A program made the translations under genes and the position numbers. Under the pieces are notes generated by a model. It saw only the letters and a list, made by a program, of their open reading frames with translations, ran no database searches and was not told the DNA's origin. Shown piece by piece: positions 8,618 through 17,142 of a stretch of 64,000 bases of DNA. The stretch comes from Tessaracoccus massiliensis. GTDB taxonomy: Bacteria; Actinomycetota; Actinomycetes; Propionibacteriales; Propionibacteriaceae. Location of the stretch: the NCBI RefSeq assembly GCF_000826065.2, contig NZ_LN623541.1:338505-402504 (forward strand), given 5' to 3'. Each line of letters begins with the position of its first letter. The first letter of the stretch is position 1.

Positions 8618-10593
8618 CAGCGACTACGGATCTGGTCCAACGCATCGCAACCGGCGCAGAATGCAGCGAAGACGCCGTCCTTCAAACGCTAAGCGACTAC
8701 GGCTTGACCTTGGCTAGCCCCAACCGCCAGCATCGCAGTCTGACGGTAACTCGACTCCGCCTGCGCGGAACAAAAACTGGAGACATCGAACCGGGCGAGT
8801 TTGATCGCACCTTCGTCTTTCCATTCGGGGTTACCGTGATCTCTGCCGGAAACCTGCGGGGAAAAACGACGATCCTTGAAATACTCACCCTAGCGATCCG
8901 CGGAATACCACGCGACCTACAGTCGGACGTTCTTTCTTGGCTCACAGCCGTTTCCGTAGATATGCACCTCAACGGCCAACCAGTCGGCCTTCGCCTGCGG
9001 TTCAACAATTCACACATCACAGAAGCGAAGATTCTCACCGGCCCGAAAGACCAACTCCAGCTCAGCGACGATTTCGTCGCGTCCGATGTTACCGAGATCG
9101 CGCGCGCCGAGAGCGACGACGAGTGGGCTGAAACCATCGGAACATTCATGATGACCCAACTGGGCCTTGACACCATCCATGTGTTCAACAAGCCGAGAGC
9201 CGACGATGAGACAGGAACCATCAAGTCGCATGGCTGGCCTGCTTACTACGGAGCAATCTACCCCCCGGCTGCAGCTGACAAAGTGCTTTTGGGTAGCACC
9301 GCAAGTGATTACCTTCCAGTCAGGCTAATGCAAGTCTTTCTGGACATGCCTGACGCGACACGCGCCATGCGGGTCTCTGCATTAGCCAAGCGGCTCGATA
9401 GCGAGTACAAAACAGAGCAGCGGCGCCGGGAGCAAGTAAACGCCTCATTCGTCCACGAATTGGCGGCTGCGCAGGAGCGCCTAACCAAGGCCGAGGATCG
9501 GATAGCCCAATTGCAGGCACAAGCGCCAACTGAGAGCTTGCAGGACCTAATCAGCCTTGCCTCTGCCGCAGCGGAACGAGTCGCAGATGCGCGCCACATG
9601 GCCGAGACCGCCGCGTCTGCCTATAGCGAAGCACACCAAGCACGCATAGAAGACGAAAAGAGCCTTAACAGAATACGGGAGTCTGCCGCCGCCAGCGCCC
9701 TCTTCCAAGGCCTCGACCCCAAGCACTGCCCACGATGCGAAGGACCAATTTCCAGTGAGCACAGAAAGCGTGAGCAGGAGCACCACCAGTGCGCTGTCTG
9801 TGACGCTGCGCTTACCTGCGAAGATGACAGCTACGCGGAACGCGAGCTGCAAGCTGTCGAAGCCCTTTCCGCGACACGGGCCGCAGAGTCATCGCTCGCC
9901 GCGGCCAAAGCTGCAGCCCAGACACGACTCACTGAAGCGAGCGCCGAACTGGAGCGGCTGGACAAGCGAATCGGAAATGTTGAGGCTGCCAGTCACTCCG
10001 CGGCACGACTGGAAGCAGAGCATGAACTTGCTGCTGCTCAGGCTGTCGTGATGACGCTTAGACAGTTACAACCAGATGCTGTTGCTACGCCTGTCGCCCA
10101 GATTGTTCTCGCCGCGGCCGATAAGATTTTGCGATCGGACATTCAGAAATTCAGCACGGAGCTGTATGAAGACCTCAGCACCAAGACCTGCAACTTTGCA
10201 GTGACCTTCGGAATGGGCGAACTCGAAAATGTACGGATCAAAGCGAATGGCACTATGGACGTCACGAAAGGTGGAGGTGCCACGTCCAGCTTTTCCTCCC
10301 AGAGCCCAGGTGAGCGGTTGCGACTGCGGTATGCACTCCTCATCTCATTACTTCGCCTCGCCCAGGAACGTGGAATCGCCGGCCATCCAGGTTTGCTCCT
10401 GCTCGACAGCTTGAAAGCCGAAGAAGTCCAAGATGACCATGCCCGAATTCTCCTAGAGGGTCTAGTTGCCGCTGCTGCAGAGGAGCCCGAACTTCAGGTT
10501 TTCGTCACCACCGCTGACCAGTCACTCACGTCTCAGGTACCAGGAGTTGCAGCGACTATCAAGCCTGATCAGGGCAAATCTTCGATCTTCTAG
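8614..10593 (+). CDS. SMC/Rad50-like ATPase with zinc-hook cysteines
   Basis: A 659-residue AAA/ABC-type ATPase. The Walker A is AGNLRGKT with K84 (first glycine replaced by alanine). A long helical middle with heptad-rich Ala/Glu/Arg runs from about 250 to 500 and is interrupted by C372-x2-C375 and C393-x2-C396, a zinc-hook-like or rubredoxin-like turn of the coiled coil. The ABC signature is SPGERLRLR (564-572). Walker B is LLLLD with D598, followed by Ser599 where canonical ABC proteins have the catalytic Glu. This plan matches the SMC-like subunits of Lamassu (LmuB) and ABC-3C defence systems. It overlaps the upstream gene by ATGA. The likely role is sensing DNA ends or structures and controlling the downstream effector; that is inference. 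Confidence 0.75.
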   Translation: MTATTDLVQRIATGAECSEDAVLQTLSDYGLTLASPNRQHRSLTVTRLRLRGTKTGDIEPGEFDRTFVFPFGVTVISAGNLRGKTTILEILTLAIRGIPRDLQSDVLSWLTAVSVDMHLNGQPVGLRLRFNNSHITEAKILTGPKDQLQLSDDFVASDVTEIARAESDDEWAETIGTFMMTQLGLDTIHVFNKPRADDETGTIKSHGWPAYYGAIYPPAAADKVLLGSTASDYLPVRLMQVFLDMPDATRAMRVSALAKRLDSEYKTEQRRREQVNASFVHELAAAQERLTKAEDRIAQLQAQAPTESLQDLISLASAAAERVADARHMAETAASAYSEAHQARIEDEKSLNRIRESAAASALFQGLDPKHCPRCEGPISSEHRKREQEHHQCAVCDAALTCEDDSYAERELQAVEALSATRAAESSLAAAKAAAQTRLTEASAELERLDKRIGNVEAASHSAARLEAEHELAAAQAVVMTLRQLQPDAVATPVAQIVLAAADKILRSDIQKFSTELYEDLSTKTCNFAVTFGMGELENVRIKANGTMDVTKGGGATSSFSSQSPGERLRLRYALLISLLRLAQERGIAGHPGLLLLDSLKAEEVQDDHARILLEGLVAAAAEEPELQVFVTTADQSLTSQVPGVAATIKPDQGKSSIF

Positions 10594-10624
10594 CCAACTA
10601 CTTCTCCGCAAGATCGGAACCGTC

Positions 10625-12574
10625 ATGTCCATTGCAGATCGGATATGCAAAGCGTCAGCATCAGTTGACGCTTCGAGTGTGCTGTCTACAGTCTCCCTTG
10701 AGGAGATCGCGAACGAGGCGACAACACTTGCCGCTGGCCCGCATGCACCGCTTATTGCCGGTCTATTGGCACATCGACTCAACTCGATTGAAGAGACAGG
10801 ATTATGGAGGGACGCGCTTCATAGGTTCACAGTTGGACTTGCTGCACAGCGGAGCTATCTAGCGCTGCGAGAGGCCGTCGATTCCCTGCTGACTCACGAC
10901 ATCATTGATATTGTCGGCCCCACCCTGCACGACGTCCTACTGCCGACCTCTGACTGCATATCAGCGTCTCCATTGATCGCGGGACTTCGACTTAGTATTG
11001 CGCTGGATATTGTCGCGACAATAGACCATCCGCCCTATCGACTACTGGAAGTTCTCACTCAACCTGTCGACCCTCTCCCACACGAGTTCGACGACCCGCT
11101 TGCCCGAACAGTCGGCGTTGCCGTGGACTTATGGACAGGGGAAGCCGACCAACGAAGGTTCGCAGCCACTCTTGACAGACTTGCGGCTCGCGGTTCGGAG
11201 GATGCGGCCTATGAGCGCGCGCTCCAAGTGCTTCGTCACGGGCTCCAGCAACAGGACCAGACAGAACTGCTCAGCTACATCCGCAACGCGCAAGAGCGGT
11301 TCCTCTCCTTAGCGTCCGTGAGCGAAGACAGAAGCGACGCGCAAGCGTTCGCATCGGCATGTCAAGCGGTCCTGGCGTTCCACGATCACGACGAGCAGCG
11401 ACTTCGAGCCGCTGCTCACTCTGCGCGAGAGACGGCGAACTATCGCACGCTCCAGCTCCACGGCATGCACCTTCGAAACAGAGTCTTAGCCGGGCATGAA
11501 GCTGAACTGGCCTGGACGTCACTAGCATGGCACCTTGAGTATGCCTCGGAACACATATCGGAAGACGCTTTCCTAGACACTTGGGCCGCCGCCGAAGCGA
11601 TCACCAAGGTTTACGAGACGGACCGGCGCTTCAGCGGCCTACGCACGGTCAACACTCTCATCCAGCCTAGGATCGTCAACGAACTGGCAAGGCGCCATGC
11701 GATGGCGCACCAACTGCAACGGGCCGTGGACGCGGATCAGGCGCGCGATACCCCCTTGTTGTCCAACGAGATCTACGAGCTCGCGGGCCTTGTCCATCGG
11801 GCTCGATCAACTCTGCGTGAGCCCAACGATGACCCCCAGGAGGATTCCCTCCGCGAACCCTACCTCCACGCCCTACTTGGGCCAGCCTCTGCTCTAATCA
11901 GTGACCTAGATGACAAGAAGCGGGCCGCACTCGAAGAGTCCGCCCGGCAGACGTTCGTTGGGACTTTCGCAGGCGACCGACCTGCTAACGAGTTGATTGC
12001 GAGCCTAACTGCATCTCTGATGGCCGACCTCTCGGACAACCCCGCGTTCGTCGGAACAGTCAAGTCAAACTTCTCATTACTCCTACTTAATACACTGCGT
12101 TTTATGGTTCACGTTGGAGACGTAAGGCAGAAATACACCATGCCGATCGACGCGAACCACCCAGCACCCCTGGAATCATCACTCCAACAGCACTTCGCTG
12201 AGTATCTCAGCGCTACGGAGCTGGCAGGCCGTGTGGGCCTTGAGCACTCAAACATTGCGCATGGCCGTGCCGACGTGATCGTCAACTTCGATGGAGCCCA
12301 GCGATACGTTACTGAGGTAAAACGCGAACTATCCGACTGCAGCAAGAAGAGCATTGAGTCCGCCTACCTTGCTCAGGCCATGGAGTACCAGTCAACGAAT
12401 CAGCCGTTCGCACAATTGCTCGTCCTCGACCTCACTGATCACACGGCGGGCACACCGCACGTCGCCGAGTCCGTATGGGTCAGCCACCGTCGTGACGCTT
12501 CGCATCACATCACAACCAGCGCTGTCATCGCGGTTGTACGCGGAAACCGTCCAACGCCGAGTTCATTGACGTAA
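10625..12574 (+). CDS. Helical protein with C-terminal PD-(D/E)xK nuclease-like motif (putative effector)
   Basis: About 649 residues starting at the first ATG after the ATPase stop (31-base gap). Residues 1 to about 520 are helical and repeat-like, without a recognised domain. Near the end, D550 in GRADVIVNF is followed by E564-V-K566 in YVTEVKRE, the spacing and strand context of a PD-(D/E)xK restriction-type nuclease. A helix carrying glutamines (YLAQAMEYQ) and a strand LLVLDLTD follow, as expected in this fold. In Lamassu-type systems the effector is often a nuclease, but typically with an N-terminal nuclease domain; here it is C-terminal. The rest may bind the ATPase. Nuclease activity is inferred from motif only. 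Confidence 0.6.
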   Translation: MSIADRICKASASVDASSVLSTVSLEEIANEATTLAAGPHAPLIAGLLAHRLNSIEETGLWRDALHRFTVGLAAQRSYLALREAVDSLLTHDIIDIVGPTLHDVLLPTSDCISASPLIAGLRLSIALDIVATIDHPPYRLLEVLTQPVDPLPHEFDDPLARTVGVAVDLWTGEADQRRFAATLDRLAARGSEDAAYERALQVLRHGLQQQDQTELLSYIRNAQERFLSLASVSEDRSDAQAFASACQAVLAFHDHDEQRLRAAAHSARETANYRTLQLHGMHLRNRVLAGHEAELAWTSLAWHLEYASEHISEDAFLDTWAAAEAITKVYETDRRFSGLRTVNTLIQPRIVNELARRHAMAHQLQRAVDADQARDTPLLSNEIYELAGLVHRARSTLREPNDDPQEDSLREPYLHALLGPASALISDLDDKKRAALEESARQTFVGTFAGDRPANELIASLTASLMADLSDNPAFVGTVKSNFSLLLLNTLRFMVHVGDVRQKYTMPIDANHPAPLESSLQQHFAEYLSATELAGRVGLEHSNIAHGRADVIVNFDGAQRYVTEVKRELSDCSKKSIESAYLAQAMEYQSTNQPFAQLLVLDLTDHTAGTPHVAESVWVSHRRDASHHITTSAVIAVVRGNRPTPSSLT

Positions 12575-12785
12575 GACGCAGGGTGCAAACGGTGACTGCG
12601 CTGCTTCACGAGCAAGCGTCGGGCGCTGAGCAACTAGAAGCAGCGAGTCCTTCACATGGTCGGGTAAGCTAAATCGTAGGCGGCCTCTACCTGCGTGAAC
12701 CCACCGTTGGATGCGGTGGATGACCTGATGGCTTCGGCTGGAGTGGTCCTCTTGTTTCCTTGTCGCCGGTGACGAGGAGAGGACT

Positions 12786-13136
12786 GTGCTCATATTTCGC
12801 CTGATCTGGATCGCCAGCATCCACACGCGGGACTTCCTGCACCGCTACATGCCGACCAACATCGTCTTGGACAGGCTCCGCACGCGGCGGGGGCTGAAGT
12901 GGGGCGTGCCGGCGATGTTGCTGGCCATCCCGTATCTCGCGGTCGCGAACATCCTGACGATTCTCATCGGCCGCGGTGCGCCCGGGTGGTTCCACCTGCT
13001 GGTGCTGTTGTGCATCTGGAACGCGTTCAAGTTCCTGGTCATGGGCCCGGTGAGCGTGGTGCTGTTGGTACGAGCCCGCACTGCTGAGCGTCACAACCGG
13101 CGCGTGCTGACCTGTTCGCCGCCACCCACGGCCTGA
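12786..13136 (+). CDS. Small integral membrane protein
   Basis: About 116 residues beginning at GTG with a good ribosome site (GAGGAGAGG about 5-12 bases upstream). Two strong membrane segments are visible (PAMLLAIPYLAVANILTILI and a second around LLVLLCIWNAFKFLVMGPVS), preceded by a basic stretch RYMPTNIVLDRLRTRRGLKW. Proteins with this RYMPTN-LDRLRTRRGLKWG signature are found in actinobacterial accessory DNA and are sometimes labelled 'sulfate permease' without experimental support. It lies 69 bases before a DprA-like gene and could be co-transcribed with it. Function unknown. Confidence 0.65.
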   Translation: MLIFRLIWIASIHTRDFLHRYMPTNIVLDRLRTRRGLKWGVPAMLLAIPYLAVANILTILIGRGAPGWFHLLVLLCIWNAFKFLVMGPVSVVLLVRARTAERHNRRVLTCSPPPTA

Positions 13137-13205
13137 CGGCCGGGCGAGGCTCGCGGGCTGTGTTGGCGCACCTGCTCGGCGGAGTCTGTTCGAGGAGGAG
13201 CCGTC

Positions 13206-14201
13206 ATGTCCGGTGTTGCTGGTCTTGGTGTTGATGAACGTCGTGCCCGGGTGGTGCTGTCGCTGTTGGCGGAGCCGGATGATCCCGTCACGGGAGGGCT
13301 GCTGCGTCGCGTGGGTGCCGTTGAGACGCTCGGGCTGCTCGACACCGACACGACCGTGCCGGGTTTGGGCCGTGTTGATGGTCGGGTGTGGCGTGACCGT
13401 CTCACGTCACTGGGCAGGCTGGATGGGCTGGACCAGCGGCTGCGCGTGGTTGAGGAGAGCGGGATCGCCACGCTGATTCCGGGGGATGTGCACTGGCCTC
13501 GGGCGCTGGACGATCTGGGTGAGCGTGCCCCGTATGTTCTGTTCGTGCGCGGGGCGACGTCGTTCTTGGCGCGGCCAATGCAGGCCTCGGTGACGGTCAC
13601 GGGGTCTCGGGCGGCCTCCGCGTATGGGGAGCATGTCGCGGGCGAGCTGGCTGCCGCCCTCGCGAACAGGGAGCGCGTGCTGGTCGCTGGTGGCGCCTAT
13701 GGTGTCGAGGCTGCCGCGCACCGCGCGGTGTTGGCGGCCGGTGGGGACACGATCGCCGTGCTCGCAGGTGGCGTGGACCGCCCTCACCCGAGCGGGAACC
13801 GTGACTTGCTGGACCGGGTGGGTGATGTGGGTGCGCTGGTCAGCGAGCTTCCTCCCGGGGCGGTGCCGACGCGGCATCGGTTTTTGGCCCGCTCCGGACT
13901 GTTGGGGGCCATGTCAGCGGCGACGGTGGTCGTGGAAGCGGGCGCACGGTCGGGGGCACTGCGCGTGGCGGCCGAAGCTCATCAGCTCGGTCGCCAGGTT
14001 GGTGCAGTGCCGGGGCCCGTCACCAGCGCCACCAGTCATGGTCCGCACGAGCTGCTCCATACCGGCAACGCACGCTTGGTCACCTGCGCTGCCGACGTCG
14101 AAGAACTCATCACCGACCGCGCCACCCATCGTCCGGGGCTGTCAGCCGAGTTCACGCAACACATGGGGCCGGCAGCTGGTCCACCCGAACGGTCTCTGTA
14201 G
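13206..14201 (+). CDS. DprA/Smf-like DNA-processing protein (divergent)
   Basis: A 331-residue protein with an N-terminal helical region and a Rossmann-like DprA core. Recognisable core elements are VTVTGSRAASAYGEHVAGELA, LVAGGAYGVEAAAHRAVLAAGG and IAVLAGGVDRPHPSGNRDLL, then SGLLGAMSAATVVVEAGARSGALRVA. DprA loads RecA on single-stranded DNA during natural transformation. Core DprA motifs such as GSR and SG-A-GID-AAH are changed here (AGGAYGVEAAAH), and no comE or topA-like neighbours are present. It is therefore likely an accessory paralogue of the sort carried by actinobacterial mobile DNA. The start follows GAGGAGGAG. A strong terminator follows immediately. Confidence 0.78.
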   Translation: MSGVAGLGVDERRARVVLSLLAEPDDPVTGGLLRRVGAVETLGLLDTDTTVPGLGRVDGRVWRDRLTSLGRLDGLDQRLRVVEESGIATLIPGDVHWPRALDDLGERAPYVLFVRGATSFLARPMQASVTVTGSRAASAYGEHVAGELAAALANRERVLVAGGAYGVEAAAHRAVLAAGGDTIAVLAGGVDRPHPSGNRDLLDRVGDVGALVSELPPGAVPTRHRFLARSGLLGAMSAATVVVEAGARSGALRVAAEAHQLGRQVGAVPGPVTSATSHGPHELLHTGNARLVTCAADVEELITDRATHRPGLSAEFTQHMGPAAGPPERSL

Positions 14202-14218
14202 CCCGGTCGGCAGCTTGC

Positions 14219-14256
14219 GGGGTCTCGCACCATCCCTCTGGACGGTGCGAGACCCC
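14219..14256 (+). terminator. Strong hairpin terminator after the DprA-like gene
   Basis: GGGGTCTCGCACC (14219-14231) pairs perfectly with GGTGCGAGACCCC (14244-14256), followed by a short pyrimidine run CTTCCTT. The remaining gap to 14559 shows no gene. Confidence 0.8.
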
Positions 14257-14559
14257 CTTCCTTGTGCCCGCCATTACAGGTCCAGGTGCCGCGTCGCCTG
14301 GGCAGCGGGCCGCCGACGATCGTCCTCCATGGTCGGGCGGATCAGTGTCACGGCACGCGGCAATAGCGGATGTTCGCAGCCAGGCTCTGCATGCTCAAGC
14401 GGGTGACAGGTCACCGCCGTAACAGGGACGCCTCCGGAACGGCCACTTTACTGTCGCCCCTAATAACTCTTCGGGAGCCAAACGAGGCCTGATCGCTCGG
14501 AGACCTCGCGCGCTGTCGGACCGCAATGGGAGGATGGGTCATGTAGAAAGGAGCTCAGC

Positions 14560-15303
14560 GTGGACGCCGATATCGTGCTCACTGTCGACGACGGTCAGTC
14601 TGCCGACGCGGCACGCTTCTTCGCGGCCGGGGTGCACCTGCTGGAACTGCTGGACGATCTGTCCGACACCGCCGATGTCCAGTGGAAGGTCGCAGAACTG
14701 AAGCTCGGCTCCGCGGTCTCCGCTCTAGCTGCTGAGGGCGAGCACCGCACCGAGGGCATCGACGCGGCCCGCGCGGCGGTCACCGGGCTGGCCCGAATCC
14801 GGGACGGCAACGGGATGCCGGCCGATTGGACCCCGAACGCCGTCGCGCACGCCAAGGACATGGTCAGAAGGGCCGGCGACCGCTCCAAGGTCGAAGCGGC
14901 CAGCAACGTGGTCTGGCTCGACCGGCGGCTGCGTAACGGGCTTGACGAGATCTCCCCGTGGGTGCGCGAGTTCTACGGCTCTGTGCGCGGCCAGATGACC
15001 GGCGTCAACGTCACCCGCGGCAACCGAGCCTCCATCAAACCCCAGGGCGGCGGCAAGGTCGTACACGTCGGGTTCCCGACCCAGCTAGCCCAGAAGATGC
15101 GCGACGGCCTGCTGGAGTTCGTCGAGGTCGAAGGGACGCTCCGACAGAACGAAGACGGCCAGACCTACTACATCACCGCCGATGAGGTCCGCGTCGTCGA
15201 GGAGCCCACGCTGACGTGGCGCGAGCTGCGGGGCTACATGCCCGAGATCACCGAGGGCATGACGGTCGCGGACTACCTGGAGGCCATCCATGGCCAAGAC
15301 TGA
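14560..15303 (+). CDS. Unrecognised 247-residue protein coupled to a PIN toxin
   Basis: Starts at GTG preceded by AAAGGA (14547-14552). The N-terminal two thirds are helical; the C-terminal part has a strand-rich section (VHVGFPTQLAQKMRDGLLEFVEVEGTL broken here for length, then YYITADEVRVVEE) and ends in TWRELRGYMPEITEGMTVADYLE. The stop overlaps the start region of the PIN gene by 14 bases, so expression is coupled. By position it takes the antitoxin slot, yet it is three times the usual VapB size and shows no AbrB, RHH or Phd DNA-binding signature at its start. It could be a new antitoxin class or the main player, with the PIN protein as partner. Confidence 0.65.
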   Translation: MDADIVLTVDDGQSADAARFFAAGVHLLELLDDLSDTADVQWKVAELKLGSAVSALAAEGEHRTEGIDAARAAVTGLARIRDGNGMPADWTPNAVAHAKDMVRRAGDRSKVEAASNVVWLDRRLRNGLDEISPWVREFYGSVRGQMTGVNVTRGNRASIKPQGGGKVVHVGFPTQLAQKMRDGLLEFVEVEGTLRQNEDGQTYYITADEVRVVEEPTLTWRELRGYMPEITEGMTVADYLEAIHGQD

Positions 15304-15829
15304 TGTCAAGCGTGTCCTGATGGACTCCAGCGCCCTCCTCGCCTGGATCAACGGCGAGCCGGCGGCCGGGCGCATCACCGGTCTGCTCGATATGATCGAC
15401 CGCGGGGAAGCCGAGCTGGTCGCGTCGGTCATCGTGCTGGCCGAGGTGTACAAGAAGTCGAACGCCGTCTCGCAACGCGAGCGAGAGCTCCAGGACGCCA
15501 AGCTGGCCGCCATCCGCGCGAAGCTGGAATCGCGCGACGTGCTGCTGCTGGACGTAACGGTGCCGGTCGCACGCAAGGCAACCGACTACCGAGGCACGCA
15601 CGGGATGAAGCTTCCTGACGCGACGCATTTGGCTACCGCCGTACTCAACCGATGCGACTGGCTGGTGACACTGGATCGCGACTTCCCACAAATCGACGGC
15701 CTGCGGGTGTTCCGCATGAAGGAGCTGCTCTCCTCCATCGAGCTGCCCTGGGACACGGCAGTCCAGCAGACGTTCTTCGCGGCCGACGACAACGTGGCTT
15801 GGTTGACTGCCCGCCCCGCTGAGCGTTGA
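15290..15829 (+). CDS. PIN-domain (VapC-like) ribonuclease toxin
   Basis: A 179-residue protein with a complete PIN core. Acidic residues sit at D12 (VLMDSSALLAW), E52 (VLAEVYKKS), D110 (KLPDATHLA) and D129 (VTLDRDF), the set that binds metal in VapC RNases. After about residue 140 there is an extra tail of some 40 residues (ELPWDTAVQQTFFAADD...) not normal in minimal VapC proteins. The gene overlaps the previous one by 14 bases. VapC toxins cleave tRNA or rRNA; here the target is unknown. The start is ATG at 15290 inside the partner gene. Confidence 0.82.
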   Translation: MAKTDVKRVLMDSSALLAWINGEPAAGRITGLLDMIDRGEAELVASVIVLAEVYKKSNAVSQRERELQDAKLAAIRAKLESRDVLLLDVTVPVARKATDYRGTHGMKLPDATHLATAVLNRCDWLVTLDRDFPQIDGLRVFRMKELLSSIELPWDTAVQQTFFAADDNVAWLTARPAER

Positions 15830-16024
15830 CCGCGATCATCCGGCCTCGGAGCCTCCGGCTGCACGCAAGGGCTTCCTATTCGCGCACCGCTAGTTTAACC
15901 ATGATCCAACCTGACTCGATGCCCACGAGCTTGACCACTGCGGCATGACCGAGCGTCTCCAGCGGACATAGCGCCGTTCTCGTCATGCGAGTTGCCGGCG
16001 GGCGGGTATGGCATATTGCTGACT

Positions 16025-16924
16025 ATGAGTGCAGACAAGTTCATTGCTCTGATCGACGCGGCCGCGCGTGAAATCAAGGACGATTATGAGGCTGCACGAA
16101 AGCACGCGCGAAACAAAGACAGTCAACGTGCCGGCCATGAGGGCGAGGCGGCATGGGTCAATCTCATAAGCAAGTGGCTCCCGCTGGGCCAGATCGTGAC
16201 GCGCAAGTACATTGTCGGGCCGAGCGGTGAGACGAACGAGATTGACTTGGTGATCCTAAGGCCCGACTACCCAAGTGCGCTGACCGACCAACCGACGGTC
16301 CTGGTAAGCGGCGTCTTAGCGGCTTTCTCGTGCAAGTTGACGCTGAGGAAGAAGGACATCCTGGACGCTCTTGAACAGAAGCGGATGATCAACTCGGTTG
16401 CGGGAACGTTCGGCAGCGCTTGGCCCGAGGTAATGACCGGGCCAGTTCCCTTTGGCCTCCTGAGCCAATCGACGGGGTTGATGCCTTCATCCCAAGATCC
16501 CAGAGGCGACTTCAGAACCCTCTATGATGATCTTGTTCATAGCGTCGACGGGTACGCTGTCGGACATCCGAGCGAAGAGTTGGACGCTCTCCTAATCGCC
16601 GACCGAGGATTCTGGAGCACGAGCTTCTCCGCACTTACCCCCAAACTCCAACCCGATGGAACCTATAAGCATCTTCCTATGACTGCTTTCTTGGAGCACG
16701 CGCCGGGAAAAGAATTGGGCGGCTACCCACTTGTGCAGTTTCTGACATGGCTCTCAGCGCGCTGCAGCAGTGGCGTGTCCTCGCTGTCGGCTCTACGTCC
16801 GGTGTACGGTCTGGATCAGCAATCGGGGACTATGATTTTCTGGGAAGGTTCCATCTACCCTGAGCACATTCAGGCGAATCCGACCGTACTGCTCAACGAG
16901 TATGGGCATAGCAAGGTGCTTTAG
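16025..16924 (+). CDS. DUF6602-like protein
   Basis: About 299 residues from the ATG at 16025; an in-frame upstream ATG at 15992 is less likely. The N-terminal half has HEGEAAWVNLISKWLPLGQIVTRKYIVGPSGETNEIDLVI followed by VLAAFSCKLTLRKKDI (shown here in parts), the layout of the DUF6602 family, whose core resembles nuclease-type folds (E-x-D-hhh then h-h-h-x-K). In this copy the residue expected before the Lys is SC rather than an acidic one. Such proteins turn up in defence-rich accessory regions, but no function is proven. Base composition is somewhat lower in GC than the core genes. It stands alone, with an IS scar downstream. Confidence 0.55.
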   Translation: MSADKFIALIDAAAREIKDDYEAARKHARNKDSQRAGHEGEAAWVNLISKWLPLGQIVTRKYIVGPSGETNEIDLVILRPDYPSALTDQPTVLVSGVLAAFSCKLTLRKKDILDALEQKRMINSVAGTFGSAWPEVMTGPVPFGLLSQSTGLMPSSQDPRGDFRTLYDDLVHSVDGYAVGHPSEELDALLIADRGFWSTSFSALTPKLQPDGTYKHLPMTAFLEHAPGKELGGYPLVQFLTWLSARCSSGVSSLSALRPVYGLDQQSGTMIFWEGSIYPEHIQANPTVLLNEYGHSKVL

Positions 16925-17065
16925 GGCACAGTGCATGAGCGCATCTTCCGCGGCACGACGAGTCGCACGTCCGCAGCGCCTTCCCCAGTTAACACCTAAC
17001 CGATGCCTGCCGGAGGACGTCCGCTGTCGTTCCAAGGGGAGTTCGGGATGATGGTGCCGTCGCCC

Positions 17066-17142
17066 GCTCATCGGCAGATGATCAATGTCACGCGCCTGTG
17101 GTGGGGGTGTGGTGGCGGGCGCGGGTGTGGGCGAGGCGGTAG
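17066..17142 (-). mobile_element. Scar of an IS21-family element end
   Basis: This stretch matches the istB end of the IS21-type element at 26130-28693: GCTCATCGGCAGAT, then AATGTCACGCGCCTGTGG, then GGGTGTGGGCGAGGCGGTAG. On the minus strand it encodes the last residues of IstB (YRLAHTRARH). Only the terminal ~75 bases remain. Confidence 0.65.

Noticed and set aside
14311..14370. IS-end-like stretch (GGATCAGTGTCACGG)
   Set aside because: Match to the IS21 end is too short to call a remnant.
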